A stretch of 64,000 nucleotides of DNA from JASLDZ01 sp964242625 (GTDB taxonomy: Bacteria; Pseudomonadota; Alphaproteobacteria; Caulobacterales; Caulobacteraceae). Position numbers and translations under genes: made by a program. The stretch lies in assembly GCA_964242625.1 (NCBI GenBank), contig CAXTAO010000001.1:124001-188000 (forward strand). The letters are read 5' to 3'. Each line of letters opens with the position of its first letter. The first letter of the stretch is position 1. The notes under the pieces were generated by a model. It was not told where the DNA came from, made no database searches, and worked only from the letters and a program-made list of their open reading frames with translations. Positions 1 through 8,498 of this stretch are shown piece by piece.

Positions 1-1
1 G

Positions 2-1921
2 GCGTTCGGCGTCGACATTCGCCAGACCTTCGGCAGCTACGACGCCTTCCGCACCTTCGCCTCGGTCGACACGGGCGTGTTCGGCGACGGGAACTCCGCC
101 TACCTCTCCTATCTGCGGCAGGACCAGCGCGCCTGGGACTTCGACGGCAACCAGCACGGCGACCAGGTCAACGCCAAGTTCGTGCACGAGGGCGAGCACG
201 GGAAGCTGACGCTCTTCGCCGACTGGTCGTCCAAGGTCGAGCCCAACGAGGACGCGACGGGCTACGGCAACCAGCAGACCGCGGCCGCCAAGAGCTTCAC
301 GCCCTACACCCGCCCTTTCATCTATCCCGAATACCAGGCCGGGCTCGACTATCTCAAGGGCGGCCTGCCCGGTTCGCCGCCCGTCGCGGCCGGCAACAAC
401 TTCCGCAACTATTTCAGCGCCGCCCAGCGCGACGACCTCCTGGGCTACGCCAAGTACGACTGGAAGATCAGCCCCGACATCACCTGGTCGAACCAGGTCT
501 ACTACCACAACAATTTCGGGCGCGGGATCGTGGCCGGTCCCGTGAACCAGGCGGGCCTGCCGGGCCTGTTCGCCGCCTATTTCCCCAACCTCGTCGTCGG
601 CGGCACGGGCAGCGCGACCACGCTGCAGAACCTCGTCAACGTGTTCGGCGGCACGGGCTATGAGGTGCGCACCACCGAGTACGGCATCAACCGCGGCGGC
701 GTGATCTCGACCTTCGACTGGCGCATCGGCGCGCACGAGATCGAGGCGGGGCTCTGGTACGAGCACGACCGCGACACCCAGCACCGCGCCTGGTACCCCT
801 TCGCCGACGCCAACAACGACCTGACGCCCTACGAAACGCCGCACGGGCCGGCGGTGTTCGAGCAGTACGTCTTCCGCTTCAACGTCGACGACCTGCAGGC
901 GCACCTGCAGGACCAGTGGCGCATCCTGCCCAACCTCCTCTTGCAGGCCGGCTTCAAGGCCAGCCTGCAGACGGCGACGGGCACGGTCTTGGTGCAGCAG
1001 AAGAACCTGCCGACCGCCAATCCGCCGACGCTCTACCCGTCAGGCACCATCGTCTCCAACGACGGCTTCCTGCCGCAGTTCGGCGCGGTGTGGGACGTGA
1101 CGACCCACGAGCAGGTGTTCGCCAACATCCAGAAGAACCTGCGCCAGTTCATCCCCTACGGGGCCGGCTCGAACTTCTACGGGTCGTCGCCGTGGAGCCT
1201 GGGCAGCCAGGCCGCCTTCAACCTGTTCAAGCAGAACGTGGAGCCCGAGCATTCCTGGACCTACGAGGCGGGAGTCCGCTCGCACCGGCAGCTCGATCTC
1301 GGCCCGCTGACCTCGATAGATGGGCAGGCGAGCTACTACCACGTCGACTTCTCGAACCGGCTGTTCAACATCGCCGCCTACAACTTCATCAACCCGGGCG
1401 CCTCCATCCTCGTCAACGTCGGCGGGGTGACGACCGACGGCGCCGACCTGGCGGCGACCCTGCACTTCGGCCCGCACTTCAGCTTCTACGACGCGGTCTC
1501 CTACAATCAGTCCAAGTACGACCAGGACTACAGCACCGCGGTGGGCGGGGTGGCTACGCCCGTGCCCATCGCCGGCAAGCACGTGCCGCTCGAGCCCGAC
1601 TGGCTGAACAAGACCATCCTCTCCACGAGCTTCGGCCCGTTCGAGGCGCAGCTCTCGGCCGACTACGTGGGCGAGCGCTATGTCACCTACCTCAACGATC
1701 TCTTCGTCAAGAGCACCTTCCAGCTGGGGCTCGAGGCCAGCTACAGCTTGCCCGCGCCGCCCGTGCCCTACGTCAAGGCGGCTCGGATCAGCCTCAACGT
1801 CATCAACCTGAACAACGACCGCGGCGTCTCCACCGCGGTGGTGACGGGCGCGTCGGGTGGCTACCAGGCCTTCCCGCTGACGCCGCGCGAGGCGTTCGTG
1901 ACGCTGCAGGCCAAGTTCTGA
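2..1921 (+). CDS. TonB-dependent receptor, C-terminal part (5' truncated by window edge)
   Basis: This is an outer-membrane beta-barrel receptor for TonB-energised uptake of a large substrate such as a siderophore, vitamin or glycan. The reading frame is open from base 2, so the plug domain and signal peptide lie outside the window. The visible 639 residues show aromatic-rich alternating beta strands. The protein ends in REAFVTLQAKF with a terminal Phe, as expected for barrel insertion by BAM. Late barrel strands include the PEHSWTYEAGVR stretch typical of the family. The stop codon overlaps the next start (TGATG), so it is co-transcribed with a glycerophosphodiester phosphodiesterase. That pairing suggests, but does not prove, a phosphodiester-type substrate. 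Confidence 0.9.
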   Translation, partial: AFGVDIRQTFGSYDAFRTFASVDTGVFGDGNSAYLSYLRQDQRAWDFDGNQHGDQVNAKFVHEGEHGKLTLFADWSSKVEPNEDATGYGNQQTAAAKSFTPYTRPFIYPEYQAGLDYLKGGLPGSPPVAAGNNFRNYFSAAQRDDLLGYAKYDWKISPDITWSNQVYYHNNFGRGIVAGPVNQAGLPGLFAAYFPNLVVGGTGSATTLQNLVNVFGGTGYEVRTTEYGINRGGVISTFDWRIGAHEIEAGLWYEHDRDTQHRAWYPFADANNDLTPYETPHGPAVFEQYVFRFNVDDLQAHLQDQWRILPNLLLQAGFKASLQTATGTVLVQQKNLPTANPPTLYPSGTIVSNDGFLPQFGAVWDVTTHEQVFANIQKNLRQFIPYGAGSNFYGSSPWSLGSQAAFNLFKQNVEPEHSWTYEAGVRSHRQLDLGPLTSIDGQASYYHVDFSNRLFNIAAYNFINPGASILVNVGGVTTDGADLAATLHFGPHFSFYDAVSYNQSKYDQDYSTAVGGVATPVPIAGKHVPLEPDWLNKTILSTSFGPFEAQLSADYVGERYVTYLNDLFVKSTFQLGLEASYSLPAPPVPYVKAARISLNVINLNNDRGVSTAVVTGASGGYQAFPLTPREAFVTLQAKF

Positions 1922-3006
1922 TGCGCCCAATCACACGGCGGGCGGCGTTGGCGGCCGGGGCTGCGGTGGCGACCACCGCGAGGGCGCAGGCTCCTCGCAA
2001 GGTGGAAGTGTTCGGCCACCGCGGAGCCTGCGCCTGGTTCCCCGAGCACACGCTGGCCAGCTACGCCCGGGCGATCGCCGACGGAGCCGACTACGTCGAG
2101 CCCGATCTCTGCATCTCCAGGGACGGCGCGCTCGTGATCCGCCACGAGCCCGACATCAGCGAGACGACCGACGTGGCGTCCCGGCCCGAGTTCACCGGCC
2201 GCCGCACGACCAACCTGATCGACGGCGAGCGCGTGACAGGCTGGTTCACCCCCGACTTCACCCTGGCCGAGCTCAAGTCGCTGCGCTGCCGCGAGCGCCT
2301 GCCCAAGGTGCGGCCGCAGAACGCGCGGTACGACGGCGTCTTCCAGATCGTGACCTTCGAGGAGTACCTCGACTTCATCGCCGCCGAGAGCGCCGCGCGC
2401 GGGCGCACGATCGGCCTCGTGCCCGAGATCAAGCACTCCACCTGGTTCGCCGCGCGGGGTCTGCCCATGGAGGACCGCTTCCTCGACGTCCTGGGCCGCA
2501 GCCTCTATGCGCGCACCGCGCCCGTCGAGATCCAGTCGTTCGAGACCGCCAACCTGCGCGCACTGCGCGCGCGGCTCGGCCGCCGGCCGAACCTGCGGCT
2601 GATGCAGCTCACCGGCGATCGCGACGACCGGCCCGCGGACGTGGCGGCCTCCGGCGGCCGGGCGACCTGGGGCGAGCTCACCTCCGCCGCCGGCCTGCGC
2701 GCCATGGCCGCCTACGCCGACGTCGTGGCTCCCAACACGCGCGACATCATCCCGCTGGACGCCGCGGGGCGCCTGTCCGCGCCGACCCCGCTCGTGCGCG
2801 ACGCCCACGCGGCGGGCCTCCTCGTGCACACCTGGACGTTCCGGCCGGAGAACCAGTTTCTCGCCGCGGACTTCCGCGACGGCGCGGGCCCGGACGCCCG
2901 CAACCCGGCGGGCTTGATCGCCGAGATCCGCCGCTACGTCGCCGCCGGGATCGACGGCTTCTTCACCGACGACCCCGGTCTGGGCCGTCGCGCGCTCGCC
3001 GCCTAG
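1921..3006 (+). CDS. Glycerophosphodiester phosphodiesterase, exported
   Basis: This 361-residue enzyme is expected to hydrolyse glycerophosphodiesters to sn-glycerol 3-phosphate and an alcohol. It begins with a Tat-like signal (TRRAALAAGA, residues 5-14) and an AQA cleavage region near residue 24, which places it in the periplasm. The GDPD-family signature follows: HRG at 33-35, E42, the E60/D62 metal ligands and catalytic H75 in the IRHEPD segment. The C-terminal DGFFTDDP motif is also typical. The ATG overlaps the stop codon of the TonB receptor by one base, indicating translational coupling. It probably processes diesters that enter through the receptor. The longer upstream reading frame in this register is a shadow of the receptor gene. 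Confidence 0.9.
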   Translation: MRPITRRAALAAGAAVATTARAQAPRKVEVFGHRGACAWFPEHTLASYARAIADGADYVEPDLCISRDGALVIRHEPDISETTDVASRPEFTGRRTTNLIDGERVTGWFTPDFTLAELKSLRCRERLPKVRPQNARYDGVFQIVTFEEYLDFIAAESAARGRTIGLVPEIKHSTWFAARGLPMEDRFLDVLGRSLYARTAPVEIQSFETANLRALRARLGRRPNLRLMQLTGDRDDRPADVAASGGRATWGELTSAAGLRAMAAYADVVAPNTRDIIPLDAAGRLSAPTPLVRDAHAAGLLVHTWTFRPENQFLAADFRDGAGPDARNPAGLIAEIRRYVAAGIDGFFTDDPGLGRRALAA

Positions 3007-3077
3007 GCGAGCGTCACGGGCGCGTCACCGAGTCGGTCCACACGCTTGTCCACAGCCCCCGCGCGGAGGTTCGAGCC

Positions 3078-3911
3078 TTGGACGCCCTGGCCTGCCGGCG
3101 CAGCTACCGCGCCGTGTTCATCTCCGACCTGCACCTGGGCGCGCGCGGCTGCCAGGCCGAGCTCCTCCTCGACTTCCTCCAGCACGTGGAGTGCGAGACG
3201 CTCTACCTCGTGGGCGACGTGGTGGACGGCTGGCGGCTGAAGTCGGGCTGGAACTGGCCGGCCCAGCACGATGCGGTGGTGCGCCACATCCTGGCGCTGG
3301 CGCGACGCGGCGTGCGCGTCGTCTACGTCCCCGGCAACCACGACGAGTTCGCCCGCGCCTTTTTGGGCGTGCACCTGGCGGGCGTGGTGGTCACCGACGA
3401 GACGGTGCACGAGGGGATCGACGGGCGGCGCTGGCTCGTCACCCACGGCGATCTCTACGACGGCGTGGTGGCCCGCGCGAAGTGGCTGGCGATCGCGGGC
3501 GACTGGGCCTACCGCGCGCTGCTGCGCGCCAACACCGCCTGGAACCGCGCGCGCCGGAGCCTCGGCCTCGGCTACTGGAGCTTCGCCGCCTGGCTCAAGG
3601 GCAAGTGCAAGGAGGCGACGAGCTTCGTCGACGACTTCGAGCGGACGCTGGCGGCCGAGGCGCGCGAGCGCGGGCTTGACGGCGTGATCTGCGGGCATAT
3701 CCACAGGGCGCAGAGCCGCGTCATCGACGGGATCGCCTATATCAACGACGGCGATTGGGTGGAGAGCTGCACCGCCGCCGCCGAGACCCACGACGGCCGG
3801 CTCGAGGTGCTGGACTGGGCGGCCCTGCGCGGCTGGTCCATGCTCGACCGCCGCCCGGCGAGACCCACCCCGGCCGCTTCGGGGCCCGTGCGCGAGCCGG
3901 TCGCCGCCTGA
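3078..3911 (+). CDS. Calcineurin-like metallophosphoesterase, UDP-2,3-diacylglucosamine diphosphatase (LpxH)-like
   Basis: This 277-residue cytoplasmic metallophosphoesterase has all the two-metal motifs in order: DLH at 17-19, GD at 46-47, GNHDE at 86-90, HGD at 123-125 and GHIH at 206-209. The set and spacing match the LpxH/YbbF-like family. LpxH cleaves UDP-2,3-diacylglucosamine to lipid X in lipid A synthesis, but substrates of this distant branch are not all established. The start is a TTG at 3078; no in-frame ATG or GTG lies before the DLH motif. The 3' end faces the yjbQ gene on the other strand. Confidence 0.75.
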   Translation: MDALACRRSYRAVFISDLHLGARGCQAELLLDFLQHVECETLYLVGDVVDGWRLKSGWNWPAQHDAVVRHILALARRGVRVVYVPGNHDEFARAFLGVHLAGVVVTDETVHEGIDGRRWLVTHGDLYDGVVARAKWLAIAGDWAYRALLRANTAWNRARRSLGLGYWSFAAWLKGKCKEATSFVDDFERTLAAEARERGLDGVICGHIHRAQSRVIDGIAYINDGDWVESCTAAAETHDGRLEVLDWAALRGWSMLDRRPARPTPAASGPVREPVAA

Positions 3912-3917
3912 ACGGGC

Positions 3918-4337
3918 TCACTCGCCGAGAAGGTGCAGCGCCACCTGGCGGCGGTGCGGTCGGCGGCGATGCTCGAACAGGTAGATCCCCTGCCAGGTTC
4001 CGAGCGCGAGCTGGCCGGCGAGCAGGGGCACGCTGAGCTGCACGCCCGTCAAGGCGGTGCGGATGTGGGCCGGCATGTCGTCCGGCCCCTCGTCGTCATG
4101 GACGTAGAGCGTCGCGCTCTCGGGCGCGAGCCGGTCGAAGGCGGCGAGGAGGTCGGTCTTCACCGCGGCCGCCGCGTTCTCCTGGATCAGCAGGGACGCC
4201 GAGGCGTGCCGGCAGAACAGGGTGAGGAGGCCCGTCCCGAGATGCTGAGCGGCGACCCAGCCAACGACTTCGCGCGTGATCTCGATGAGCGCGCGCCCGG
4301 GCGTCTGAACGTCGAGCTGGGTGGCGGCTTGGCGCAT
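3918..4337 (-). CDS. YjbQ/UPF0047 family protein (secondary thiamine-phosphate synthase-type)
   Basis: This 139-residue single-domain protein has the full UPF0047 signature. The RHASASLLIQEN segment is near residue 43, the HDDEGPDDMPAHI metal-site region is near residue 80, and GTWQGIYLFEHR is near the C terminus. Family members have weak thiamine-phosphate synthase activity in E. coli complementation tests; the true physiological role is unsettled. It stands alone on the minus strand, convergent with the metallophosphoesterase. Length is normal for the family (about 135-140). Confidence 0.85.
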   Translation of the reverse strand: MRQAATQLDVQTPGRALIEITREVVGWVAAQHLGTGLLTLFCRHASASLLIQENAAAAVKTDLLAAFDRLAPESATLYVHDDEGPDDMPAHIRTALTGVQLSVPLLAGQLALGTWQGIYLFEHRRRPHRRQVALHLLGE

Positions 4338-4465
4338 GCGCGGCTCCTAGCACCCGTGCGCGACGCCGTCAGAAGCGAGCGTTATGCAGCTCGCCTGTAC
4401 AGCGACCGTGCGGCTGGCTAGGAGGCGCTAGCGCCGGCCGAGGGCCGGGCGAGGGGAGGTCGCCC

Positions 4466-5224
4466 ATGCTGCGCCGCGCTCTGATCCTGGCCCTGGCAGC
4501 CGCCTTCACCTCCGCGCTGGGGTCGGTGGCGGCGAGGGCGGCCCCGGTATCCGTGGCGGTGGCCGCCAACTTCACCGAGCCCGCCAAGGAGATCGCCGCG
4601 GCCTTCAAGGCGCGGACGGGCAAGGATGTCGCCCTGAGCTTCGGCGCGTCCGGCCAGTTCTACACTCAGATCGCCCATGGCGCGCCGTACGAGGTGTTCC
4701 TGTCGGCCGACACGGAGCGCGCGCAGAAGGCCGAGGCCGACGGCCTGGCCGTGCCCGGCGCGGTCTTCACCTACGCCACGGGCCGCCTCGTGCTCTACTC
4801 GCGCACGCCGGGCCTCGTGGACGAGCGCGGCGAGGTGCTGCGCCACCCCGACCGCTTCGCCAAGCTCGCCATCGCCGATCCGGGCGCTGCGCCCTACGGT
4901 TTGGCGGCGGTGGAGACCATGACGCGGCTCGGCGTCACCGATCAGTTGAAGCCCAAGCTCGTGCAGGGATCTTCGATCACCCAGGCCTACCAGTTCACCG
5001 CGACCGGCGCGGCCGAGCTGGGCTTCGTGGCGTTGAGCCAGGTGATCGGGACCTCCGGCGGCTCGCGCTGGATCGTGCCCGAGCGGCTCCACTCGCCCAT
5101 CGACCAGGGGGCGGTGCTCTTGAAGACAGGAGCCGGCGATCCCGACGCGCGCGCCTTTTTCGACTTCCTCAAGGGGCCGCAGGCCAGGGTGATCATCCGT
5201 CGCTTCGGTTATCAGGTGCGCTGA
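4466..5224 (+). CDS. modA: Molybdate ABC transporter periplasmic substrate-binding protein
   Basis: This 252-residue protein starts with a Sec signal peptide (residues 1-26, cleavage after AARA) and continues with the ModA pattern VAVAANFTEPAKEI, SFGASGQFYTQI and APYEVFLSADT. It binds molybdate or tungstate in the periplasm for import. No modB or modC follows, so the partner permease must lie elsewhere. Two molybdenum enzymes are encoded in the window: the aldehyde oxidoreductase at 6-10 kb and the formate dehydrogenase at its right end. The ATG at 4466 is preceded by GGGGAGGTCGCCC, a good ribosome-binding site. Confidence 0.92.
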   Translation: MLRRALILALAAAFTSALGSVAARAAPVSVAVAANFTEPAKEIAAAFKARTGKDVALSFGASGQFYTQIAHGAPYEVFLSADTERAQKAEADGLAVPGAVFTYATGRLVLYSRTPGLVDERGEVLRHPDRFAKLAIADPGAAPYGLAAVETMTRLGVTDQLKPKLVQGSSITQAYQFTATGAAELGFVALSQVIGTSGGSRWIVPERLHSPIDQGAVLLKTGAGDPDARAFFDFLKGPQARVIIRRFGYQVR

Positions 5225-5323
5225 CGCCGCTCCGGAACAGCGGAGCTTGGCAGGCGTTCGCAGGTCGCGGACCCCCGGCGGACAAGGGCCGCCCTTGCGC
5301 ACCGTCCGCGACGGAGGGCGGAC

Positions 5324-5404
5324 ATGCGGTCCATCCTGTTGATGTTCCTGGGCGTTCCGATCCCGGTGATTCTGCTCCTCGCGCTTTGCACCCACCACTT
5401 CTGA
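5324..5404 (+). CDS. 26-residue hydrophobic membrane peptide
   Basis: A small reading frame begins at ATG 5324, behind a strong ribosome-binding site (GGAGGGCGGAC). It encodes a 26-residue peptide: MRS, one membrane-spanning stretch rich in Ile/Leu/Val with a GVPIPVI core, and a CTHHF tail. It lies only 10 bases upstream of the next membrane protein gene, so the two are probably co-transcribed. I recall similar tiny ILL-LGVPIP peptides upstream of membrane genes in other alphaproteobacteria, but I cannot verify that here. The His-His-Phe tail could bind metal. The function is unknown. Confidence 0.6.
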   Translation: MRSILLMFLGVPIPVILLLALCTHHF

Positions 5405-5414
5405 GGCCGGGCCG

Positions 5415-6053
5415 ATGACCGTCCTCGACCCCGCACCCGACCTCGCGGCCGCTGAGCGCGCGTCGGACAGCCCGATCTCCTGGAGCGCGATCCTGGCCGG
5501 GGCCGTAGCGGCGCTGGGCGCGGCCGCCGCCCTCACCAGCATCCTGGCCGGCTTCGGCTTCAAGGTGTCCACGCCGTGGTCGTTGACCCGGGGCGGCGCG
5601 CCCGGCTTCACGCCGGCGCTGGGCGCGGGGCTCGTCGTCGTGCAGGTGCTCTCGAGCGCGCTCGGCGGCTATCTCGCGGGGCGCCTTCGCACGCGCTGGC
5701 CCGACGCCCACGCCGACGAGGTGCACTTCCGCGACACCGCGCACGGGCTCCTCGTGTGGGCGGCGGCGACGCTCGTGGGCACGATCCTGGCTGCGACGGC
5801 GCTCGCTCCCTACGCGGACGGCCTCGCCGCGCCGTCGGAGGTGGCGAGGCTCCTGCAGGCGCACGTCGCCGCCGGCGACGTGGGTCTCGCGCAGGCCGCC
5901 CAGGCCGCGACCGCCCAGGCGCAACGGGTGAACGACATCGCGGCCCAGTCCGCCTTCTTCCTGGGCCTGGGGCTCCTGCTCAGCGCCTTCATCGCGGCGG
6001 TCGCCGCGGCGCTCGGCGGCTTGCAGCGCGAAGACATGCACCGCCGCGTCTGA
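5415..6053 (+). CDS. Conserved integral membrane protein of unknown function
   Basis: This 212-residue protein has about four predicted membrane segments, near residues 22-46, 70-92, 112-134 and 176-200. A soluble Ala/Gln-rich loop, predicted helical, sits between the last two. The N-terminal SPISWSAILAGAVAALG pattern and the later YLAGRLRTRW segment resemble membrane proteins annotated as PhnA-like, a name that gives no function. It follows the 26-residue peptide by 10 bases. The 3' end converges with the molybdenum enzyme operon. I do not assign a role. Confidence 0.7.
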   Translation: MTVLDPAPDLAAAERASDSPISWSAILAGAVAALGAAAALTSILAGFGFKVSTPWSLTRGGAPGFTPALGAGLVVVQVLSSALGGYLAGRLRTRWPDAHADEVHFRDTAHGLLVWAAATLVGTILAATALAPYADGLAAPSEVARLLQAHVAAGDVGLAQAAQAATAQAQRVNDIAAQSAFFLGLGLLLSAFIAAVAAALGGLQREDMHRRV

Positions 6054-6085
6054 GGGGGAGGGCGGAGCGCATGCCGCCCTCCGGC

Positions 6086-8494
6086 TCAGGCCTGCCGCAG
6101 CCCCGGCGCGTGCAGGAGCTTCTCGATGCGGATCGGCAGCTCGCGCACGCGCACGCCGGTCGCGTGGAACACGGCGTTGGCGACCGCGGCGTTCATGCCG
6201 ACGTTGCCGAGCTCGCCCACCCCCTTGATGCCGAGGTCGTTCACCTCGGTGTCCGTCTCCGGCAGGATGATCGCCTGGTAGTGCGGGATGTCGGCGTTCA
6301 CCGGGATCAGGTATTCGGCGAGGTCGTCGTTGGTGTACTTGGCCAGGCGGCGATCGATCTCGGTCGCCTCGTGCAACGCCGCCGACACGCCCCAGATCTG
6401 GCCGCCCATCAGCTGGCTCTCCGCCGCCTTGGGATTCATCACCCGGCCGAAGGCGTAGGCCCCCACGATCCGCGGGGTGCGGATTTCGCCCGTCCGCGCG
6501 TTGACACGCACCTCCACGAACGACGCCCCGAAGGCGAACTGGATGCGGTCCTTCAGCTTGGCCCCGCCCACGATCGCCGGCACGCCCTTGTAGAGCATCT
6601 GCACCCCCGTGGGCGGCGCGCCGTGCGGGATGTTCTCGGAATAGGCCTCGATCGGCCCGTTCGACACGCGCGCCACCGCCGCCCGCAGCGGCTCTGAACG
6701 GCCCTCGGAGCCGACGAGGTGGCCTTCGGCGAGCTTGAGCCCGGCAGCGGGCTGGCCCGCGAAGGGCGCGCCCTGCGCCGTCGCCCCGACGGCCAGGCGC
6801 GAGCGGATGTCCTCGCACGCCTTGGCGATCACGTTGCACACGCTGGCGGTCTGGTTCGAGCCGCCGGCGACGGGCGAGGGCGGCAGGTCGCTGTCGCCCA
6901 TCCCCACGTCGACCTGGTTCATCGGCACGCCGAGGAGGTCGGAGACGGTGATCGCCGCCACCGTGTAGATGCCCACGCCCACCTCGTGCGCGCCCACCCG
7001 CACGGTGGCGTGGCCGTCCGGCGAGAGCGTCACGCGCACCGTCGCGGGGGCCTGCTGGGTGGGGTAGAGCGTCGAGGCGCAGCCGTAACCAATCAGCCAG
7101 TCGCCTTCGCGCATGGAGCCGGGTTCGGGTCGACGCTGCGACCAGTTAAAGGCCTTCGCGCCAGCGTCGAAGCATTCCATCAGATGGCGCGAGGTGTAGC
7201 GCAGGCCCTTGATCGGTTCGATCTGGGTGTCGTTCACGCGCCTGAGCTCGACGGGGTCCATCTTCAGCGCATAGCTGAGCTCGTCCATCGCCGACTCGAG
7301 CGCGAAGATGTACGGGATCTCCGGCGGCGAGCGCATAAAGCCGGGCGTGTTGCGGTCGGCGTGGACGATGTTGACCTTCGACGACACGTTCGGGCAGGCG
7401 TAGAGTCGCGTCGACGCGTCCGTGCCTCCCACCTTGTAGTTGTCGGGCCGCGACGAGACCTCCCAGCCCTCATGGTGCAGCGAGACGAGCTTGCCGTCGC
7501 GTCCGGCCCCCAGGCGCACGTGATGCTCGGTCTCGGCGCGGTAGGTGGCGATCGTGAAGCCCTGGTCGCGCGTCGCCTCTGCCCGCACGGGCCGGCCCAC
7601 GCGCTTGGCGGCCAGCGCCACGATGGCGGTGCGTTGGGTCAGGCTGCCGCGCGATCCGAAAGCGCCGCCGATGAAGGGCGACATGATCCGGATGTCCTCC
7701 GGCTTCATGTGCAGCTGTTCGGCCAGGCCGTACTGGAAGCCTTTGACGTTCTGGCTCGATTCCCAGACCGTCAGCTTGCCGTTTTCGAAGGCGCAAGTGG
7801 TCGTGAAGAGCTCGATCGGGTTGTGGTGCTGGGTGGGGGTGGCGTAGCGCGCGTCCAGCTTCACCGGAGCCGAGGCGAAGGCCGAGGCCTCGTCGCCGAC
7901 CTTGGGATCGTCGCCTTCTTCGCCGCCGCCGTGCTCGCCCTCCTTCGACTTGCCGCCGCCGCCGCCCTGCTCGCCCTCCTTGGACTGGCCGCCGCCCTTC
8001 TGGCCTTGTTTGGCCGCTTCGGCCGCCGCGATCGTGGTCAGCCCTGCGCTGCCGAACGTCGCGCTGGGGGCCTCCTCGGCGTAGCGGATGTTGAGGCGGC
8101 GGGCGGCGTCGCGAGCGCCTTCGAAGGTGTCGGCGACCACCAGGGCGACGATCTGGCCGTCGTGGTGGATGCGATCGTCGCGCAACGGCGCGATCGAGGT
8201 GCCCATGTAGCCCTTCTGGTCGAAGGTCTTGCCCGGCTCGATCTCGGCGCCGACGTTCTTGTAGGTCAGGATGTCGAGCACGCCCGGCACGGCGCGCGCC
8301 TCGCGCTCGTCGATCTCGGTGATGCGGCCGCGCGCGATGTCGGACGTGCGGAAGTAACCGTAGGCGGGGTGCGCGAAGGGCGCGTCCGACCCGTAGCGCG
8401 CGGCGCCCGTGACCTTGAGGCGGCCGTCGATGCGGGGCTGCGGCTCGCCGATGCGGGCCACGGCGGCGCCGGAGCGTGCGGAAGTTTCGACCAT
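6086..8494 (-). CDS. paoC: Aldehyde oxidoreductase molybdenum-binding subunit (PaoC-like, xanthine dehydrogenase family)
   Basis: This 802-residue catalytic subunit carries the molybdenum cofactor of a periplasmic aldehyde oxidase. The N-terminal segment RIGEPQPRIDGRLKVTGAA is the family hallmark. The GGAFGSRG motif that contacts the cofactor is present, and the C-terminal VGELG motif holds the catalytic Glu, near residue 761. The start at 8494 leaves a 4-base gap to the FAD subunit; an upstream extension in the same frame is only a shadow. Residues 162-200 form a Gly/Lys/Glu-rich repeat linker (GGGQSKEGEQ-type units) that is not expected in this family. The protein has no signal peptide and is expected to be exported with PaoA by the Tat system. 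Confidence 0.9.
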   Translation of the reverse strand: MVETSARSGAAVARIGEPQPRIDGRLKVTGAARYGSDAPFAHPAYGYFRTSDIARGRITEIDEREARAVPGVLDILTYKNVGAEIEPGKTFDQKGYMGTSIAPLRDDRIHHDGQIVALVVADTFEGARDAARRLNIRYAEEAPSATFGSAGLTTIAAAEAAKQGQKGGGQSKEGEQGGGGGKSKEGEHGGGEEGDDPKVGDEASAFASAPVKLDARYATPTQHHNPIELFTTTCAFENGKLTVWESSQNVKGFQYGLAEQLHMKPEDIRIMSPFIGGAFGSRGSLTQRTAIVALAAKRVGRPVRAEATRDQGFTIATYRAETEHHVRLGAGRDGKLVSLHHEGWEVSSRPDNYKVGGTDASTRLYACPNVSSKVNIVHADRNTPGFMRSPPEIPYIFALESAMDELSYALKMDPVELRRVNDTQIEPIKGLRYTSRHLMECFDAGAKAFNWSQRRPEPGSMREGDWLIGYGCASTLYPTQQAPATVRVTLSPDGHATVRVGAHEVGVGIYTVAAITVSDLLGVPMNQVDVGMGDSDLPPSPVAGGSNQTASVCNVIAKACEDIRSRLAVGATAQGAPFAGQPAAGLKLAEGHLVGSEGRSEPLRAAVARVSNGPIEAYSENIPHGAPPTGVQMLYKGVPAIVGGAKLKDRIQFAFGASFVEVRVNARTGEIRTPRIVGAYAFGRVMNPKAAESQLMGGQIWGVSAALHEATEIDRRLAKYTNDDLAEYLIPVNADIPHYQAIILPETDTEVNDLGIKGVGELGNVGMNAAVANAVFHATGVRVRELPIRIEKLLHAPGLRQA

Positions 8495-8498
8495 GTGA

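Noticed and set aside
916..1920. Plus-strand frame continuing into the phosphodiesterase gene
   Set aside because: It overlaps the TonB receptor and its sequence is Arg/Pro/Ala-rich without domain features; the real gene starts at 1921.
1040..1930. Minus-strand 296-codon frame over the TonB receptor
   Set aside because: Antisense shadow typical of high-GC DNA; the plus-strand frame carries clear barrel motifs.
5225..5323. Terminator after modA
   Set aside because: A short GCTCCG/CGGAGC hairpin occurs but has no U-tract and a weak stem, so it is not reported as a terminator.
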